Part shown: positions 1 through 8,836 of the stretch, one piece after another
How the letters are laid out: every line of letters begins with the position of its first letter
How positions within the stretch are numbered: the first letter of the stretch is position 1
Source: DASUAS01 sp036502765
Lineage (GTDB): Bacteria > Actinomycetota > Acidimicrobiia > IMCC26256 > DASPTH01
Direction: 5' to 3'
Length of the DNA stretch: 64,000 nucleotides
Assembly (NCBI GenBank): GCA_036502765.1
Contig: DASXXX010000053.1
Span: 1 to 64,000, forward strand
Made by a program: the position numbers and the translations under genes
The notes under the pieces: model-generated
The model's database searches: none
What the model saw: only the letters and a program-made list of their open reading frames with translations
What the model was told of the DNA's origin: nothing

Positions 1-921
1 TTCGTGGAACAGCTCGGTCGGTGACAGGCCCTGCGGCTTCTGGTGTTGGATCCAACCGTTGTGCCGGTCGAGCGTGTGCTCGGCGCGCCAGAGGAAGTAC
101 GGGATCCAGCCGATGTCGCCCTCGGTGAGCGAGAAGCGCACATCGGGGAAGCGGTGCCAGAACTCCGCCCAGAGCAGGTCCCCGAAGGTGTAGATCGACA
201 TGCTCGAAGACAGGTTCATCGCCACCGGCGGCGGCGCGTCGGGTGTGGTGCTCGCGGCCTTCGACGATGATCCGACGTGGCAGCACAGCACCGTGCCGGT
301 GTCGCTGCACGCGGCAAAGAGGGGATCCCAGTGCGTGGTGTGGATGCTCGGCATGCCGAGGCCCGCGGGGTTCTCGGAGAAGGTGACCGCATGGCAGCCC
401 TTGTCGGCGAGTCGGTGCACCTCCTTCGCCGCTTCGTCCACGTCGAACAGCGGGAGCACACCGCACGGGATGAAGCGCTCGGGGTAGGCGCCGCACCACT
501 CGTCGACGTGCCAGTCGTTGTAGGCCTTGATCATCACGAGGTTGACGTCGCGGTCGGGACCCTGGTTCAGGACCTGGCCCGAGAAGCCGGTCCAGTTCGG
601 GAAGTTGAGACCCGCGAGTTGCCCACCCGCCGACATGTCGCGCACGCGCTCGTGCGCGTCGAAGCAGCCGGGGCGCATGTCCTCGTAGCGGTTGGGGTTG
701 ACGTTGAACATCTCCGGCGGCTTGCCCGCCACCGCGTTCAACCCGAGGTTCCGACCGCGGATCTCGCCGTAGTACCACTGCTGCCCGCCGTCGGATTCGT
801 CGACGACGCGAGGCGCCAACTCGCGGTACTTGTCGGGCACGTGCCCTTCGAACATGTCGGCCGGTTCCGCGATGTGGTCGTCGACCGAGATGAGGATGAG
901 GTCGTCCTTGCTCGTGGCCAT
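1..921 (-). CDS. Amidohydrolase-2 family metal-dependent hydrolase, 3' end beyond window
   Basis: The minus-strand frame is open from an ATG at 921 to the first base of the window, so about 307 N-terminal residues are visible and the C-terminus is missing. The start carries the metal-binding stretch SVDDH (residues 12-16), and later come an NDWHVDEWC segment and an HVGSSS strand, as in the amidohydrolase-2 (TIM-barrel, ACMSD-like) family. These enzymes hydrolyse or decarboxylate small carboxylated substrates; the substrate here is unknown. It is a paralogue of the gene at 14802-15950, sharing the YNDW...EWC and ERFxxxGxLPL patterns. It is divergent from the gene at 948. Confidence 0.85.
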   Translation of the reverse strand, partial: MATSKDDLILISVDDHIAEPADMFEGHVPDKYRELAPRVVDESDGGQQWYYGEIRGRNLGLNAVAGKPPEMFNVNPNRYEDMRPGCFDAHERVRDMSAGGQLAGLNFPNWTGFSGQVLNQGPDRDVNLVMIKAYNDWHVDEWCGAYPERFIPCGVLPLFDVDEAAKEVHRLADKGCHAVTFSENPAGLGMPSIHTTHWDPLFAACSDTGTVLCCHVGSSSKAASTTPDAPPPVAMNLSSSMSIYTFGDLLWAEFWHRFPDVRFSLTEGDIGWIPYFLWRAEHTLDRHNGWIQHQKPQGLSPTELFHE

Positions 922-947
922 GGGGCTCAGGGTACGCTCCGCGTTCG

Positions 948-1355
948 ATGAGCACACCTACGCAAGTCGTCCAGGAATTCTGCACCGCCTTCGCCGCCAA
1001 GGACGTCGCAACCATCGAGTCGCTCCTCGCCGACGACGTCGTGTACCACAACGTCGGGATGGAGCCCGCGAAGGGCAAAGAGGCCTCGTTGGCCTCGATC
1101 AAGGGCTTCCTCGACATGTCGGAGTCGCTGGTCTTCGACATCCACCGCATCGCCGCCGACGGCGACACGGTGCTCACGGAACGCACCGACACCTTCGTGA
1201 TGAACGGGCTGACCGCGCCGGTTGCGGTCATGGGCACGTTCGAGCTGCGCGACGGGAAGATCGTCGCCTGGCGCGACTACTTCGACATGGGTCTCACGAC
1301 CAAGATGATGTCCGGTGAGGACGTCGACGCCGCCGTGCTCCCGGTGATCGCGTGA
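948..1355 (+). CDS. Limonene-1,2-epoxide hydrolase-like / SnoaL-fold protein
   Basis: This 135-residue protein has the cone-shaped alpha+beta fold pattern of the NTF2/SnoaL superfamily. It keeps the residues that define limonene-1,2-epoxide hydrolases in order: a Tyr-x-Asn pair in VVYHNVG (about residues 36-42), an Arg-x-Asp pair in TERTDTF, and a late Asp in WRDYFDMG. In that family these residues position water and protonate the epoxide. It overlaps the following aldo/keto reductase by 4 bp, so the two are translationally coupled. The substrate is not predictable; a steroid- or terpene-type epoxide is possible. Confidence 0.8.
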   Translation: MSTPTQVVQEFCTAFAAKDVATIESLLADDVVYHNVGMEPAKGKEASLASIKGFLDMSESLVFDIHRIAADGDTVLTERTDTFVMNGLTAPVAVMGTFELRDGKIVAWRDYFDMGLTTKMMSGEDVDAAVLPVIA

Positions 1356-2197
1356 GCGCCCACTCGTCCGGCACCATCGGGATCGGCGGCGACCTCACGG
1401 TGCACCGCATGGGCTTCGGCGCCATGCGCATCACCGGCCCCGGGATCTGGGGCGACCCGCCCGACCGCGAGGTGGCCAAGGCCGTGTTGCGACGCGTCGT
1501 CGAGCTCGGCGTGAACCTCATCGACACCGCCGACTCGTACGGTCCTGCGGTGAGCGAGGAGCTCATCGCCGAGGCGCTGCACCCCTACCCGGACGACCTC
1601 GTCATCGCGACGAAGGGCGGCCTCGAACGCAGCGGCCCGGGTGAGTGGCCGATCAACGGTCGGCCCGAGCACATCAAGCAGGTCTGCGACGAGAGCCTCC
1701 GTCGCCTGCGGCTCGACGAGATCCCGCTCTACCAGCAGCACCGGCCCGACCCCACCGTCCCCTACGAGGAGACGATCGGCGCGCTGGTCGAGCTGAAGGA
1801 GCAGGGCAAGATCCGCCACGTCGGGCTGTCGAACGTCGACGAGGGCCACCTGCGGATCGCGCAGGCCATGGTGCCGGTCGTGTCGGTGCAGAACCGCTAC
1901 AACGTGACCGACCGCGGCTCGGAGTCGATGCTCGACCTGTGCGAGCAGGAGGAGATCGCGTTCCTCCCCTACTCGCCGGTGCAGGACTTCGAGGACAACG
2001 CGGTGGTCGCGGACACCGCGGCGCGCCACGGTGTCACCGTCATGCAGGTCCTGCTCGCGTGGTTGTTGGCGCGTTCGCCGGTGATGCTCCCGATCCCGGG
2101 CACCGGGTCGGTCGCGCACCTCGAGGAGAACACCAACGCGGCGACCATCGAGCTCGATGCGAGCGAGGTCGCCGCGATCACGGCCTCGGCCGCGTGA
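1352..2197 (+). CDS. Aldo/keto reductase
   Basis: This 281-residue NADP(H)-dependent aldo/keto reductase starts at a GTG that overlaps the stop of the upstream gene. The catalytic tetrad is visible: Asp and Tyr in DTADSYG (about residues 49-55), Lys in IATKGG, and His in YQQHRPDP. The GxGSVAHLEEN stretch near the C-terminus is the usual cofactor-binding segment. The usual DLYQLH reads PLYQQH here, a mild change. It forms a two-gene operon with the epoxide-hydrolase-like gene, suggesting joint handling of an oxygenated small molecule. It differs from the second AKR at 26086-27063. Confidence 0.9.
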   Translation: MSAHSSGTIGIGGDLTVHRMGFGAMRITGPGIWGDPPDREVAKAVLRRVVELGVNLIDTADSYGPAVSEELIAEALHPYPDDLVIATKGGLERSGPGEWPINGRPEHIKQVCDESLRRLRLDEIPLYQQHRPDPTVPYEETIGALVELKEQGKIRHVGLSNVDEGHLRIAQAMVPVVSVQNRYNVTDRGSESMLDLCEQEEIAFLPYSPVQDFEDNAVVADTAARHGVTVMQVLLAWLLARSPVMLPIPGTGSVAHLEENTNAATIELDASEVAAITASAA

Positions 2198-2291
2198 GCT
2201 GATCGGGCGCGTCCGCCCGACTGCATCAACCGGAAGTTTGGTACGGAGCAGGCGCGCCCTCGTGGCTCTCGGGCGACGCTGCCTCGTGCCG

Positions 2292-2486
2292 TCAGTCGCT
2301 GATCTCGATGTAGTCGACGTTGCGCACCGGTACGACGGCGATGCCGCCGTTGACGGTCGGTCCGGTGATGCTCCCGGTGCCCTGCTTCAAGCTGTCGTTG
2401 AGCGTCAGACGCAGCTGCGCTTCGTCGCCCGCGAGATCGAACTCGATCGCGGCTCCACTCAACGTGTACACGGTCGCTCGTGCCAT
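2292..2486 (-). CDS. Small conserved-looking protein of unknown function (64 aa)
   Basis: A 64-residue protein with alternating hydrophobic and polar residues, predicted to be mainly beta-strand, ending in VDYIEISD. A clear ribosome binding site (GGAGG) lies about eight bases before the ATG at 2486, which supports a real gene. I do not recognise a family. It is convergent with the aldo/keto reductase and 46 bp downstream of the DinB gene, with which it may be cotranscribed. Confidence 0.6.
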   Translation of the reverse strand: MARATVYTLSGAAIEFDLAGDEAQLRLTLNDSLKQGTGSITGPTVNGGIAVVPVRNVDYIEISD

Positions 2487-2532
2487 GCCCTGCCTCCTGC
2501 CCCTGAGACCACGAGCGTAGAGACTGCTGCGA

Positions 2533-3096
2533 TCAGCGGGGGCGATCCGACGCCGGTGGAGTCCACGGCTGGATCGTCCGGCGCGGCGGCCACTCCTCGA
2601 CCGCGGCCATCAGCGGCAACGCGGTCGCGCCGTCGATGGTCTCTCGGATGATGTCGGCATGGCCCGCGTGGCGCGCGGTCTCGTGGATCAGGTGGAGCAA
2701 CACCCAGCGCACCGACCACTCGATGTCCGGCGGCGCCCACCGCGTCCCGTCCGCCACCCGCACGATCTGGTCGAGGTCGTCGACGGCGTCGACCACCGCG
2801 TCGGTGGCGGTGGTCGCGTCCTCATAGGCGGCGACGAGGTCAGCCGACGTCGTGGACCACCCGGCCGCATCCGCCGCCGCGGGCGGACGGCCGACGATCA
2901 TCGACGCCCACGTGCGCTCGGTCGAGGTCATGTGTTCGAGCAGGAACGCGATGCTCAGGTCACTCGCGGTCGGCGCGCTCCAGGCCTGCTCGTGGGTCAG
3001 CCCGTAGGCCGTGATCACGAGCACGTGACGTTCGTGCTCGAGGAACGTGAGGAGCGCGTCGCGCTCGTCACCGACGGGGCGGACGATGGCCGGCAT
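2533..3096 (-). CDS. DinB family / DUF664 protein
   Basis: This 187-residue four-helix protein has the DinB/DUF664 metal-site pattern: His in LLEHMTSTER, and HLIHETARHAGHAD near residue 150, which supplies the other histidines. Families of this type include mycothiol- and bacillithiol-dependent S-transferases, so a thiol-transferase role in the cytoplasm is plausible. The ATG at 3096 (MPAIVRPVGDERD) is preferred over an upstream in-frame start at 3132, because the alignment-like N-terminus begins here. Confidence 0.85.
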   Translation of the reverse strand: MPAIVRPVGDERDALLTFLEHERHVLVITAYGLTHEQAWSAPTASDLSIAFLLEHMTSTERTWASMIVGRPPAAADAAGWSTTSADLVAAYEDATTATDAVVDAVDDLDQIVRVADGTRWAPPDIEWSVRWVLLHLIHETARHAGHADIIRETIDGATALPLMAAVEEWPPRRTIQPWTPPASDRPR

Positions 3097-3429
3097 GCGC
3101 GCAGCTTGCCACCCACGGAGGCGAGCGCACACCTTGGCTACCGTGCGAGTGCCACTCGCGTGTGGACGGTATCCAGTCCCCGTCTCGCCGGCAAAACCGT
3201 CGCCTCAGCGAGGTCGCTCGCGAGATCGTCGACGGGAGCTCCAACTTCTTCGCGACCGACGTTCACCTGCGCTACGAGCGCGACAACCCCGCGTCGCACT
3301 GACCGACCCGACATCGCCGGGTCGCGCAGCAACCGCACGCCGACTGCCGCCGATCGCGTCGGTTTGGTGCGACACCGATCGGGGCAACCCCTCGCGTGCG
3401 CTGCTCCTCGACCCTTCGGAAGATGCGCC
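3097..3429. other. 333-bp gap between divergent genes
   Basis: No complete gene is seen here. The only coding signal is a short open frame at 3162-3302 that resembles the C-terminus of an ANTAR-type regulator and is listed separately. The rest should hold the promoters for the DinB gene (minus) and the ATP-binding protein (plus), but no clear -35/-10 pair stands out. Confidence 0.5.
3162..3302 (+). pseudogene. Possible remnant of an ANTAR-type regulator
   Basis: A 46-codon frame, readable from a GTG, contains SRRQNRRLSEVAREIVDG followed by a short tail and a stop. The pattern of a basic stretch then RxLxEVAxEIVDG is like the last helix of ANTAR RNA-binding domains, which act as antiterminators. 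No upstream receiver or GAF domain is present, so if real it is a fragment. Alternatively it is a chance frame in GC-rich DNA. Confidence 0.25.
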
Positions 3430-3813
3430 ATGCTCACGCTCGAAACCCAGCTCTCGCCGGGTGTCGATGCGGGTCGCCAAGCCCGGGCCTTCGTCCACGA
3501 CATCCTGCACGACGCCGCACTCGACCACGTCAACGACGTGATCGAGCTCCTCAGCACCGAACTGGTGAACAACGCCGTGGTGCACGCAGCCGGGTCTCCG
3601 ACGCTCAGGATCACCCCGGGCTCCAGCCGCATCCGCGTCGAGGTCGACGACCCGAGCATCGACGCACCGGTGCTCGAGGTGCCCGACGGGCGGTCCGAGT
3701 GCGGTCGCGGTCTGCTCCTCGTCGCGTCGATCGCCGACGACTGGGGCTTCGAGGTGCGGAGCCGCGGGAAGACGGTCTGGTTCGAGGTCTCGGCGCGCGG
3801 AGACGACCGCTGA
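3430..3813 (+). CDS. Anti-sigma-type ATP-binding protein (HATPase_c_2)
   Basis: This 127-residue stand-alone GHKL ATPase is of the RsbW/SpoIIAB type found in actinobacteria. The N box is seen in LSTELVNNAVVHA (about residues 42-54), and the G1/G2 region in VDDPS and GRGLLLVASIADDWG. Such proteins are serine kinases that bind sigma factors or anti-anti-sigma factors. No partner sigma or anti-anti-sigma gene is adjacent. It is convergent with the thioesterase at 3818, with 4 bp between the stops. Confidence 0.85.
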   Translation: MLTLETQLSPGVDAGRQARAFVHDILHDAALDHVNDVIELLSTELVNNAVVHAAGSPTLRITPGSSRIRVEVDDPSIDAPVLEVPDGRSECGRGLLLVASIADDWGFEVRSRGKTVWFEVSARGDDR

Positions 3814-3817
3814 GGGG

Positions 3818-4594
3818 TCAGTAAGGCGCGGCGACCTCGTCGACGAGCAGGCTGGCGGTGCAGGTGCCGACGAACCCGCCACGGTCGAACAGGTCGGCAC
3901 GCGCGTGACCGATGCCGTCGAGTGCGTACCACGCACGCGTCGCGACACCCGTCCACTCACCCTCCGGCGCACGGGCGAGCGTGATGGTGAGATCGGCGTT
4001 GATCGCGGACCAGCGACGCAGATCGAGGTAGTTCCCCGAGTTCGCAGTGAAGTCGGACGCCCACGCGAGACGCACCGTCGGTGACGGCTCCTCCCCCGCG
4101 ATCACCCGTTTGGTCGCGCGGTACCAGCTCGTCGCCGCGTCCGACGATCCGCCGCCCCGCATCTCGACGGCGTCGATGAAGCCGTTCAGGTTGTCCGAGC
4201 GTCGTTCGTGCACGCGTTCGGGCCCCCACGGTGGCGTCGCGATGGGCGGGAGGCGCGGATCCGTCGGCGCGTCGGGTCCGGCGCCGAGCCGGAACCGCAA
4301 CGCCGTCGCGCGCGCCACTTCGACGCCGTCCGGGTCGTGCAGGGTCGCGACCACGACCTGCAGGCGCTTGCCCTCGCGTGCGATCTCGCTGCGCATCTCG
4401 AGCCGACCGAGCGGCACGCGCCGGTGCATGTCGATCGTGATCCGCGCGATCCGCATCGGCATCAGCGTCGGCACGCGCTCCACCGCCCAGGTGAGCAGCG
4501 CGGCGGGAGTGCCGCCGTACTGGCTGTTCGGATCCCACGGCCCCTGGGTGAGCATGGTCGCGACGACGAAGCCCTCGCCGTCGGGGATGAACAT
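3818..4594 (-). CDS. Acyl-CoA thioesterase family protein (double hotdog)
   Basis: A protein of about 258 residues with two hotdog-fold halves, as in TesB-like thioesterases. The N-terminal half has GPWDPNSQYGGTPAALL, where the GG-hAA-L helix signature is typical, and the second half includes the DLTITLARAPEGEWTG stretch. It is expected to hydrolyse acyl-CoAs in the cytoplasm. The ATG at 4594 is taken as the start; a GTG at 4603 is an in-frame alternative three codons upstream. The small acidic gene at 4616-4849 lies just upstream on the same strand. Confidence 0.85.
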   Translation of the reverse strand: MFIPDGEGFVVATMLTQGPWDPNSQYGGTPAALLTWAVERVPTLMPMRIARITIDMHRRVPLGRLEMRSEIAREGKRLQVVVATLHDPDGVEVARATALRFRLGAGPDAPTDPRLPPIATPPWGPERVHERRSDNLNGFIDAVEMRGGGSSDAATSWYRATKRVIAGEEPSPTVRLAWASDFTANSGNYLDLRRWSAINADLTITLARAPEGEWTGVATRAWYALDGIGHARADLFDRGGFVGTCTASLLVDEVAAPY

Positions 4595-4615
4595 CGCTTC
4601 CACGAGCGCTACGGG

Positions 4616-4849
4616 CTATTCGTCAACCGGTTGGTGGGGATCGTCGAGGGTGAGACCGAGCTCGTCGAGCTCGGTCTGGTCGAGCTCGAGCATCTCGGCG
4701 GGGGTCTCGTCGCCGTCGCCGTCGTCGTCGTCGGCCGCGGCCGCGTCGATGCCCTCGAGCACCTCATCGCGCGCCGCGATGTCGTCTTCGATCGCCAGCT
4801 CCTGCGCTTCCTCCGGACCCGGTTCGTCGCCCCGATGCCGTTCATTCAT
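4616..4849 (-). CDS. Small highly acidic protein (77 aa), unknown function
   Basis: A 77-residue protein dominated by Asp and Glu, including an AADDDDGDGDE run. It begins at an ATG preceded by a strong GAGGAG ribosome binding site. There are no cysteines, membrane segments or recognisable domain; it is probably disordered. It sits 21 bp upstream of the thioesterase start and is likely cotranscribed. Confidence 0.65.
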   Translation of the reverse strand: MNERHRGDEPGPEEAQELAIEDDIAARDEVLEGIDAAAADDDDGDGDETPAEMLELDQTELDELGLTLDDPHQPVDE

Positions 4850-5035
4850 AGTGGTCTCCTCGTTGTGCAGCACCGTTCGGGGCTCCGAACGCGATCCGTC
4901 GCCCCAGTATCGCCGACGAGTGCCGGTAGGGTGTCGCCCCACCCCAATGCTGATTGGGGACGCCTCGCTGACCGTCGACCGCTTCCGGTCGGGATGATCC
5001 CGTCGCCTCCTCTGAGCCATGACTCCGGAGCTTCG

Positions 5036-6136
5036 ATGTCTTCATCCACCAACGGTCAGGCGCGACCGAAAGCCACCGTGTTCTGCGAAGGCAACTTCGC
5101 CGAGATCGACGGCAAGACCGCGAACGGACTCATCCGCCAGTCCGAGCGGTACGAGATCACGTCGGTCATCGACAGCACCAAGGCCGGGCGCGATGCCGGC
5201 GAGGTGCTCGACGGCGTCGGCAACGGGATCCCGGTCGTCGCCGACCTCACGGCCGCGCTGGCCATGCACCCCGCGTACTTCGTGGTGGGTGTCGCACCCA
5301 CGAGCGGACTGTTGTCGCCCCCCGAGCGTGCGGTGATCCTCGAGGCGATCGCGCAAGGCCTGCACATCGTGAACGGTCTCCACGAGTTCCTCAACGACGA
5401 CATCGAGTTCGCCGCCGCCGCGGCCGCGCACGACGTGCGCATCGACGACGTCCGCCGCCCGCGCGCGAAGACCGACCTGCACATGTTCTCGGGCCGCATC
5501 CACGAGGTGACGTGCCCGCGCATCGCGATCCTCGGCACCGACGGCGCGATCGGCAAGCGCACGACCGCGACGATCCTGACCAGCGTGCTCAACGACGCCG
5601 GCGTCCGTGCGGTGATGGTCGGCACCGGTCAGACCTCGCTGATCCAGGGTTCGCGCCACGGTGTCGCGCTCGACGCCGTGCCTGCACAGTTCGTCACCGG
5701 CGAGCTCGAGGCGGCAGTCGTCGAGGCGTACGAAGACGAGAACCCCGACGTGATCATCGTCGAGGGACAGGGCGCGCTCAGCCACCCGACCTACCTGAGC
5801 TCGACCGCGATCCTGCGCGGCAGCCTTCCGGCCGCGGTGATCCTGCAGCACGCACCCGCACGCTTGACGATCAGCGACTTCCCGAACGTGCCGATGCCCT
5901 CCGTCGTCAGCGAGATCAACCTGATCGAGACCTTCGCCCGCACGAAGGTGATCGGGATCACCATCAACCACGAGGACATGACCGACGCCGAGATCTCGGT
6001 CGCGATCGCCGGGTACGAAGCGATCCTCGACATCCCGGCCACCGACGCCCTCGCGCGGCCGACCGACGCGCTGTTGGACATGGTCTTCCGGGCGTTCCCG
6101 ACTCTCCGCTCGGAGCCCGCAATCGCGATTCGGTGA
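5036..6136 (+). CDS. DUF1611 family protein (DgcN-like)
   Basis: This 366-residue protein matches the DUF1611 layout: an N-terminal Rossmann-like half and a C-terminal P-loop half starting with GTDGAIGKRTT (about residues 163-173, a Walker A-like loop), followed by QTSLIQGSRHG and EGQGALSHP. Family members include DgcN, reported as a D-glutamate N-acetyltransferase in D-glutamate catabolism. Its stop overlaps the start of a PLP racemase gene (GTG/TGA), so the two are coupled. By context, it acts on a D- or L-amino acid acted on by that racemase. The exact reaction is unproven. Confidence 0.8.
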   Translation: MSSSTNGQARPKATVFCEGNFAEIDGKTANGLIRQSERYEITSVIDSTKAGRDAGEVLDGVGNGIPVVADLTAALAMHPAYFVVGVAPTSGLLSPPERAVILEAIAQGLHIVNGLHEFLNDDIEFAAAAAAHDVRIDDVRRPRAKTDLHMFSGRIHEVTCPRIAILGTDGAIGKRTTATILTSVLNDAGVRAVMVGTGQTSLIQGSRHGVALDAVPAQFVTGELEAAVVEAYEDENPDVIIVEGQGALSHPTYLSSTAILRGSLPAAVILQHAPARLTISDFPNVPMPSVVSEINLIETFARTKVIGITINHEDMTDAEISVAIAGYEAILDIPATDALARPTDALLDMVFRAFPTLRSEPAIAIR

Positions 6137-7257
6137 GCTCGCCCCGGATCGACGTCGATCTCGATCGCATCGGGCAGAACGCGCAGGAGCTCGTCCGGCG
6201 CGCGGCCGCGCGCGGCGTCACCGTGACCGCGATCACCAAGGCCATGCGCGGCCTCCCGGCGCTCGGTCGGGTCGTGCTCGAAGCCGGGGCCGTCGCCCTG
6301 GGCGATTCGCGCGTCGAGCACATCGAGCGTCTCCGTGCCGACGGGATCGACGCGCCCATCGTGCTCATCCGCTCCGCGTTGGTGAGCGAGGTCGACCGAG
6401 TCGTGGTGGCCGCGGACACGAGCTGCGCGACCGAAGTCGAGATCGTGGAGTTGCTCTCCGCCGCGGCCGTTCGCGCCGACCGGGTGCACGGCATCATCCT
6501 CATGGTCGAGCTGGGCGACCTGCGCGAGGGGATCATGCCCGCCGACCTCGCCGACGCGATCGAGTGTTGTCTCGCGTTCCCGAACATCGAGATCCGTGGC
6601 ATCGGCACGAACCTCGCCTGTCGCAACGGCGTAGTGCCCGACGACCGCAACATGGGTGAGCTCTCCGATCTGGCGACCGCGGTCGAAGCGCAGTTCGGCT
6701 TCGCGCTCGGTGTGGTCTCGGGCGGGAACTCCTCCACCCTCGACTGGTTGGGTACGACCGAGCAGCTCGGCCGGATCGACAACCTTCGACTCGGCGAAGC
6801 GATCCTGCTCGGCCGCGACCCGCTGCACAGCACACCCATCGCAGGACTCCACCACGACGCGGCGACGATCTTCGCCGAAGTGATCGAGTCGAAGCACAAG
6901 CCCCGACGCGCGTGGGGTGCACGCGCGCAGAGCACGTTCGCGCCGCCAGTCGATGCACCATCCACCGAAGCGACGCCCACCGAAGCGACGCCCGCCGAAG
7001 CGACCACGACTGACGAAGACCACGGCTGGCACTCGCTGCTCGCGATCGGTCATCAGGACACCGACCCGCTCGACCTCAGCCCGCCGCCCGGGCTGCGGAT
7101 CATCGGCGCGAGCAGCGACCACCTCGTGATCGCGTCGCAGCAGCGGCTCTCGCTCGGATCCGAGGTCGCGTTCCGCCCGGGCTACTCCGCCCTCGTGCGC
7201 GCGATGAGCTCGCGGACGATGCAGTCCGTCATCCGGGGTGGCCCCGACTCCCACTGA
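6133..7257 (+). CDS. Alanine/ornithine racemase-like fold-III PLP enzyme
   Basis: A 374-residue protein starting at a GTG inside the previous stop. The PLP lysine is in AITKAMRG (about residue 31), and the alanine racemase N-terminal barrel continues through VELGDLREGIMP, IGTNLAC and VSGGNSSTL. LRLGEAILLGRDPL matches the YhfX/Orr-like branch rather than Alr itself. Between the barrel and the C-terminal domain there is a low-complexity insert (around 6945-7015) with TEATP-type repeats, which is unusual. With the DUF1611 partner it probably interconverts amino-acid enantiomers for catabolism. Substrate uncertain. Confidence 0.8.
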   Translation: MSSPRIDVDLDRIGQNAQELVRRAAARGVTVTAITKAMRGLPALGRVVLEAGAVALGDSRVEHIERLRADGIDAPIVLIRSALVSEVDRVVVAADTSCATEVEIVELLSAAAVRADRVHGIILMVELGDLREGIMPADLADAIECCLAFPNIEIRGIGTNLACRNGVVPDDRNMGELSDLATAVEAQFGFALGVVSGGNSSTLDWLGTTEQLGRIDNLRLGEAILLGRDPLHSTPIAGLHHDAATIFAEVIESKHKPRRAWGARAQSTFAPPVDAPSTEATPTEATPAEATTTDEDHGWHSLLAIGHQDTDPLDLSPPPGLRIIGASSDHLVIASQQRLSLGSEVAFRPGYSALVRAMSSRTMQSVIRGGPDSH

Positions 7258-7294
7258 CCGGCGCGGTCGCGTGCGGCGCGCATCACTCGGCTGG

Positions 7295-8836
7295 CTACAC
7301 CCGCAGGAACAGGCCGTACGCCGGATTGGCGCTCTCGTCGACGAAGGGGAAACCGAGCGACGCGAGGAACTCGTCGAAGAGCAGGTCATCACTCGCGGGG
7401 ACCTGCAGGCCCACGAGCACCCGCCCGTAGTCGCCCCCCTGGTTGCGGTAGTGGAACAGGCTGATGTTCCACGTCGGGGCCATGAGGTCGAGGAACCGGA
7501 GCAGCGCACCCGGCCGCTCCGGGAAGTCGAAGCGCAAGAGCCGTTCGCCCTCGGCGAACGGGTCGCGTCCGCCCACCAGGTGCCGCAGGTGCTCCTTGGC
7601 CAGCTCGTCGTCGGTGAGGTCGAGCGCCTCGAACCCGGCGGCACGGAACGCGGCCGCGATGCTCCCCGACTCGGCGCGCCCGGACACCGTGAGGCCGACG
7701 AAGACGTGCGCGTCGGTGTCACTGCTGATGCGGTAGTTGAACTCGGTGACGTCGTGGGGTCCGCCCGGGAGGTTCCCGACCAGCTCGGCGAAGCGCCGGA
7801 AGCTCCCGCGCTGCTCGGGGATGGTGACCGCGAACAACGCCTCGCGATGTTCCCCCACCTCGGCGCGGTCGGCGACGAACCGCAGCCGGTCGAAGTTCAG
7901 GTTCGCACCGCTCGTGATCGCGACGTACGTCTGGCCCGTGGTGCCGAACCGTTCGACATGGGACTTCAGCCCGGCCACCCCGAGCGCGCCGGCAGGTTCC
8001 ACGATGCTGCGCGTGTCGAGGAAGACGTCCTTGATGGCCGCACACACTGCGTCGGTGTCGACGCGGATCAGCTCGTCGACGAGGCTCGTCACGAGACGGA
8101 ACGTCTCCTCACCGACCAGCCTGACTGCGGTGCCGTCGGAGAACAGACCCACGCGCTCGAGCTCGACCCGGTGCCCGGCTTCGACGGAACGGGCCATCGC
8201 ATCGGAGTCGGACATCTGCACACCGATGACCTTGATGTCGGGGCGCACCGCCTTGACGTACGCGGCGACGCCGGCGATGAGACCGCCCCCGCCGACGGGC
8301 ACGAAGATCGCGTCGAGCGGACCCTCGTGCTGCCGCAGCATCTCCAGTGCGATCGTGCCCTGACCCGCGATCACGTCGGGATCGTCGAAGGGATGGACGA
8401 ACGTGAGGCCGCGGCTCGCCTGCAGCGTGCGCGCGTGCTCGTCGGCATCGGAGTAGCTCTCGCCGAACAGATGGACCTCGGCGCCGAGCGCACGCACGGC
8501 GTCCACCTTCACCGCGGGCGTGGTGACGGGCATGACCACGACGGCACGGGTCCCGAGATGGAGCGCGGAGAGCGCAACACCCTGCGCGTGGTTGCCGGCG
8601 GACGCACAGACCACACCGTTCGCCAGCGCGTCCGGCGTGAGGTTCGCCATCTTGTTGAACGCACCCCGCAGCTTGAAGCTGAACGACGGCTGCTGATCCT
8701 CCCGTTTCAGCAACACCGTGTTGCCGAGCCGTTCGCTGAGCCGAGTGGCGAGCTCGAGCGGGGACTCGATGGCCAGATCACCGGTGCGCGCGGTGAGGAT
8801 CCGCTCGAGGTAGTCGGTCGCAGCGTTCTGCGTCAT
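7295..8836 (-). CDS. ilvA: Threonine ammonia-lyase, biosynthetic type
   Basis: This 513-residue PLP fold-II enzyme has the Schiff-base Lys in SFKLRGA (Lys55), the Asn/Gly loop in SAGNHAQGVA, and the glycine loop VGGGGLIAG near residue 186. After about residue 330 it carries two ACT-like Thr_dehydrat_C repeats, each with a PERxG-type stretch (PEQRGSF and PERPGALL), the long allosteric form. It converts threonine to 2-oxobutanoate, the first step of isoleucine synthesis, and is normally inhibited by isoleucine. Length and domains are normal. No leader peptide or T-box is seen upstream. Confidence 0.95.
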   Translation of the reverse strand: MTQNAATDYLERILTARTGDLAIESPLELATRLSERLGNTVLLKREDQQPSFSFKLRGAFNKMANLTPDALANGVVCASAGNHAQGVALSALHLGTRAVVVMPVTTPAVKVDAVRALGAEVHLFGESYSDADEHARTLQASRGLTFVHPFDDPDVIAGQGTIALEMLRQHEGPLDAIFVPVGGGGLIAGVAAYVKAVRPDIKVIGVQMSDSDAMARSVEAGHRVELERVGLFSDGTAVRLVGEETFRLVTSLVDELIRVDTDAVCAAIKDVFLDTRSIVEPAGALGVAGLKSHVERFGTTGQTYVAITSGANLNFDRLRFVADRAEVGEHREALFAVTIPEQRGSFRRFAELVGNLPGGPHDVTEFNYRISSDTDAHVFVGLTVSGRAESGSIAAAFRAAGFEALDLTDDELAKEHLRHLVGGRDPFAEGERLLRFDFPERPGALLRFLDLMAPTWNISLFHYRNQGGDYGRVLVGLQVPASDDLLFDEFLASLGFPFVDESANPAYGLFLRV

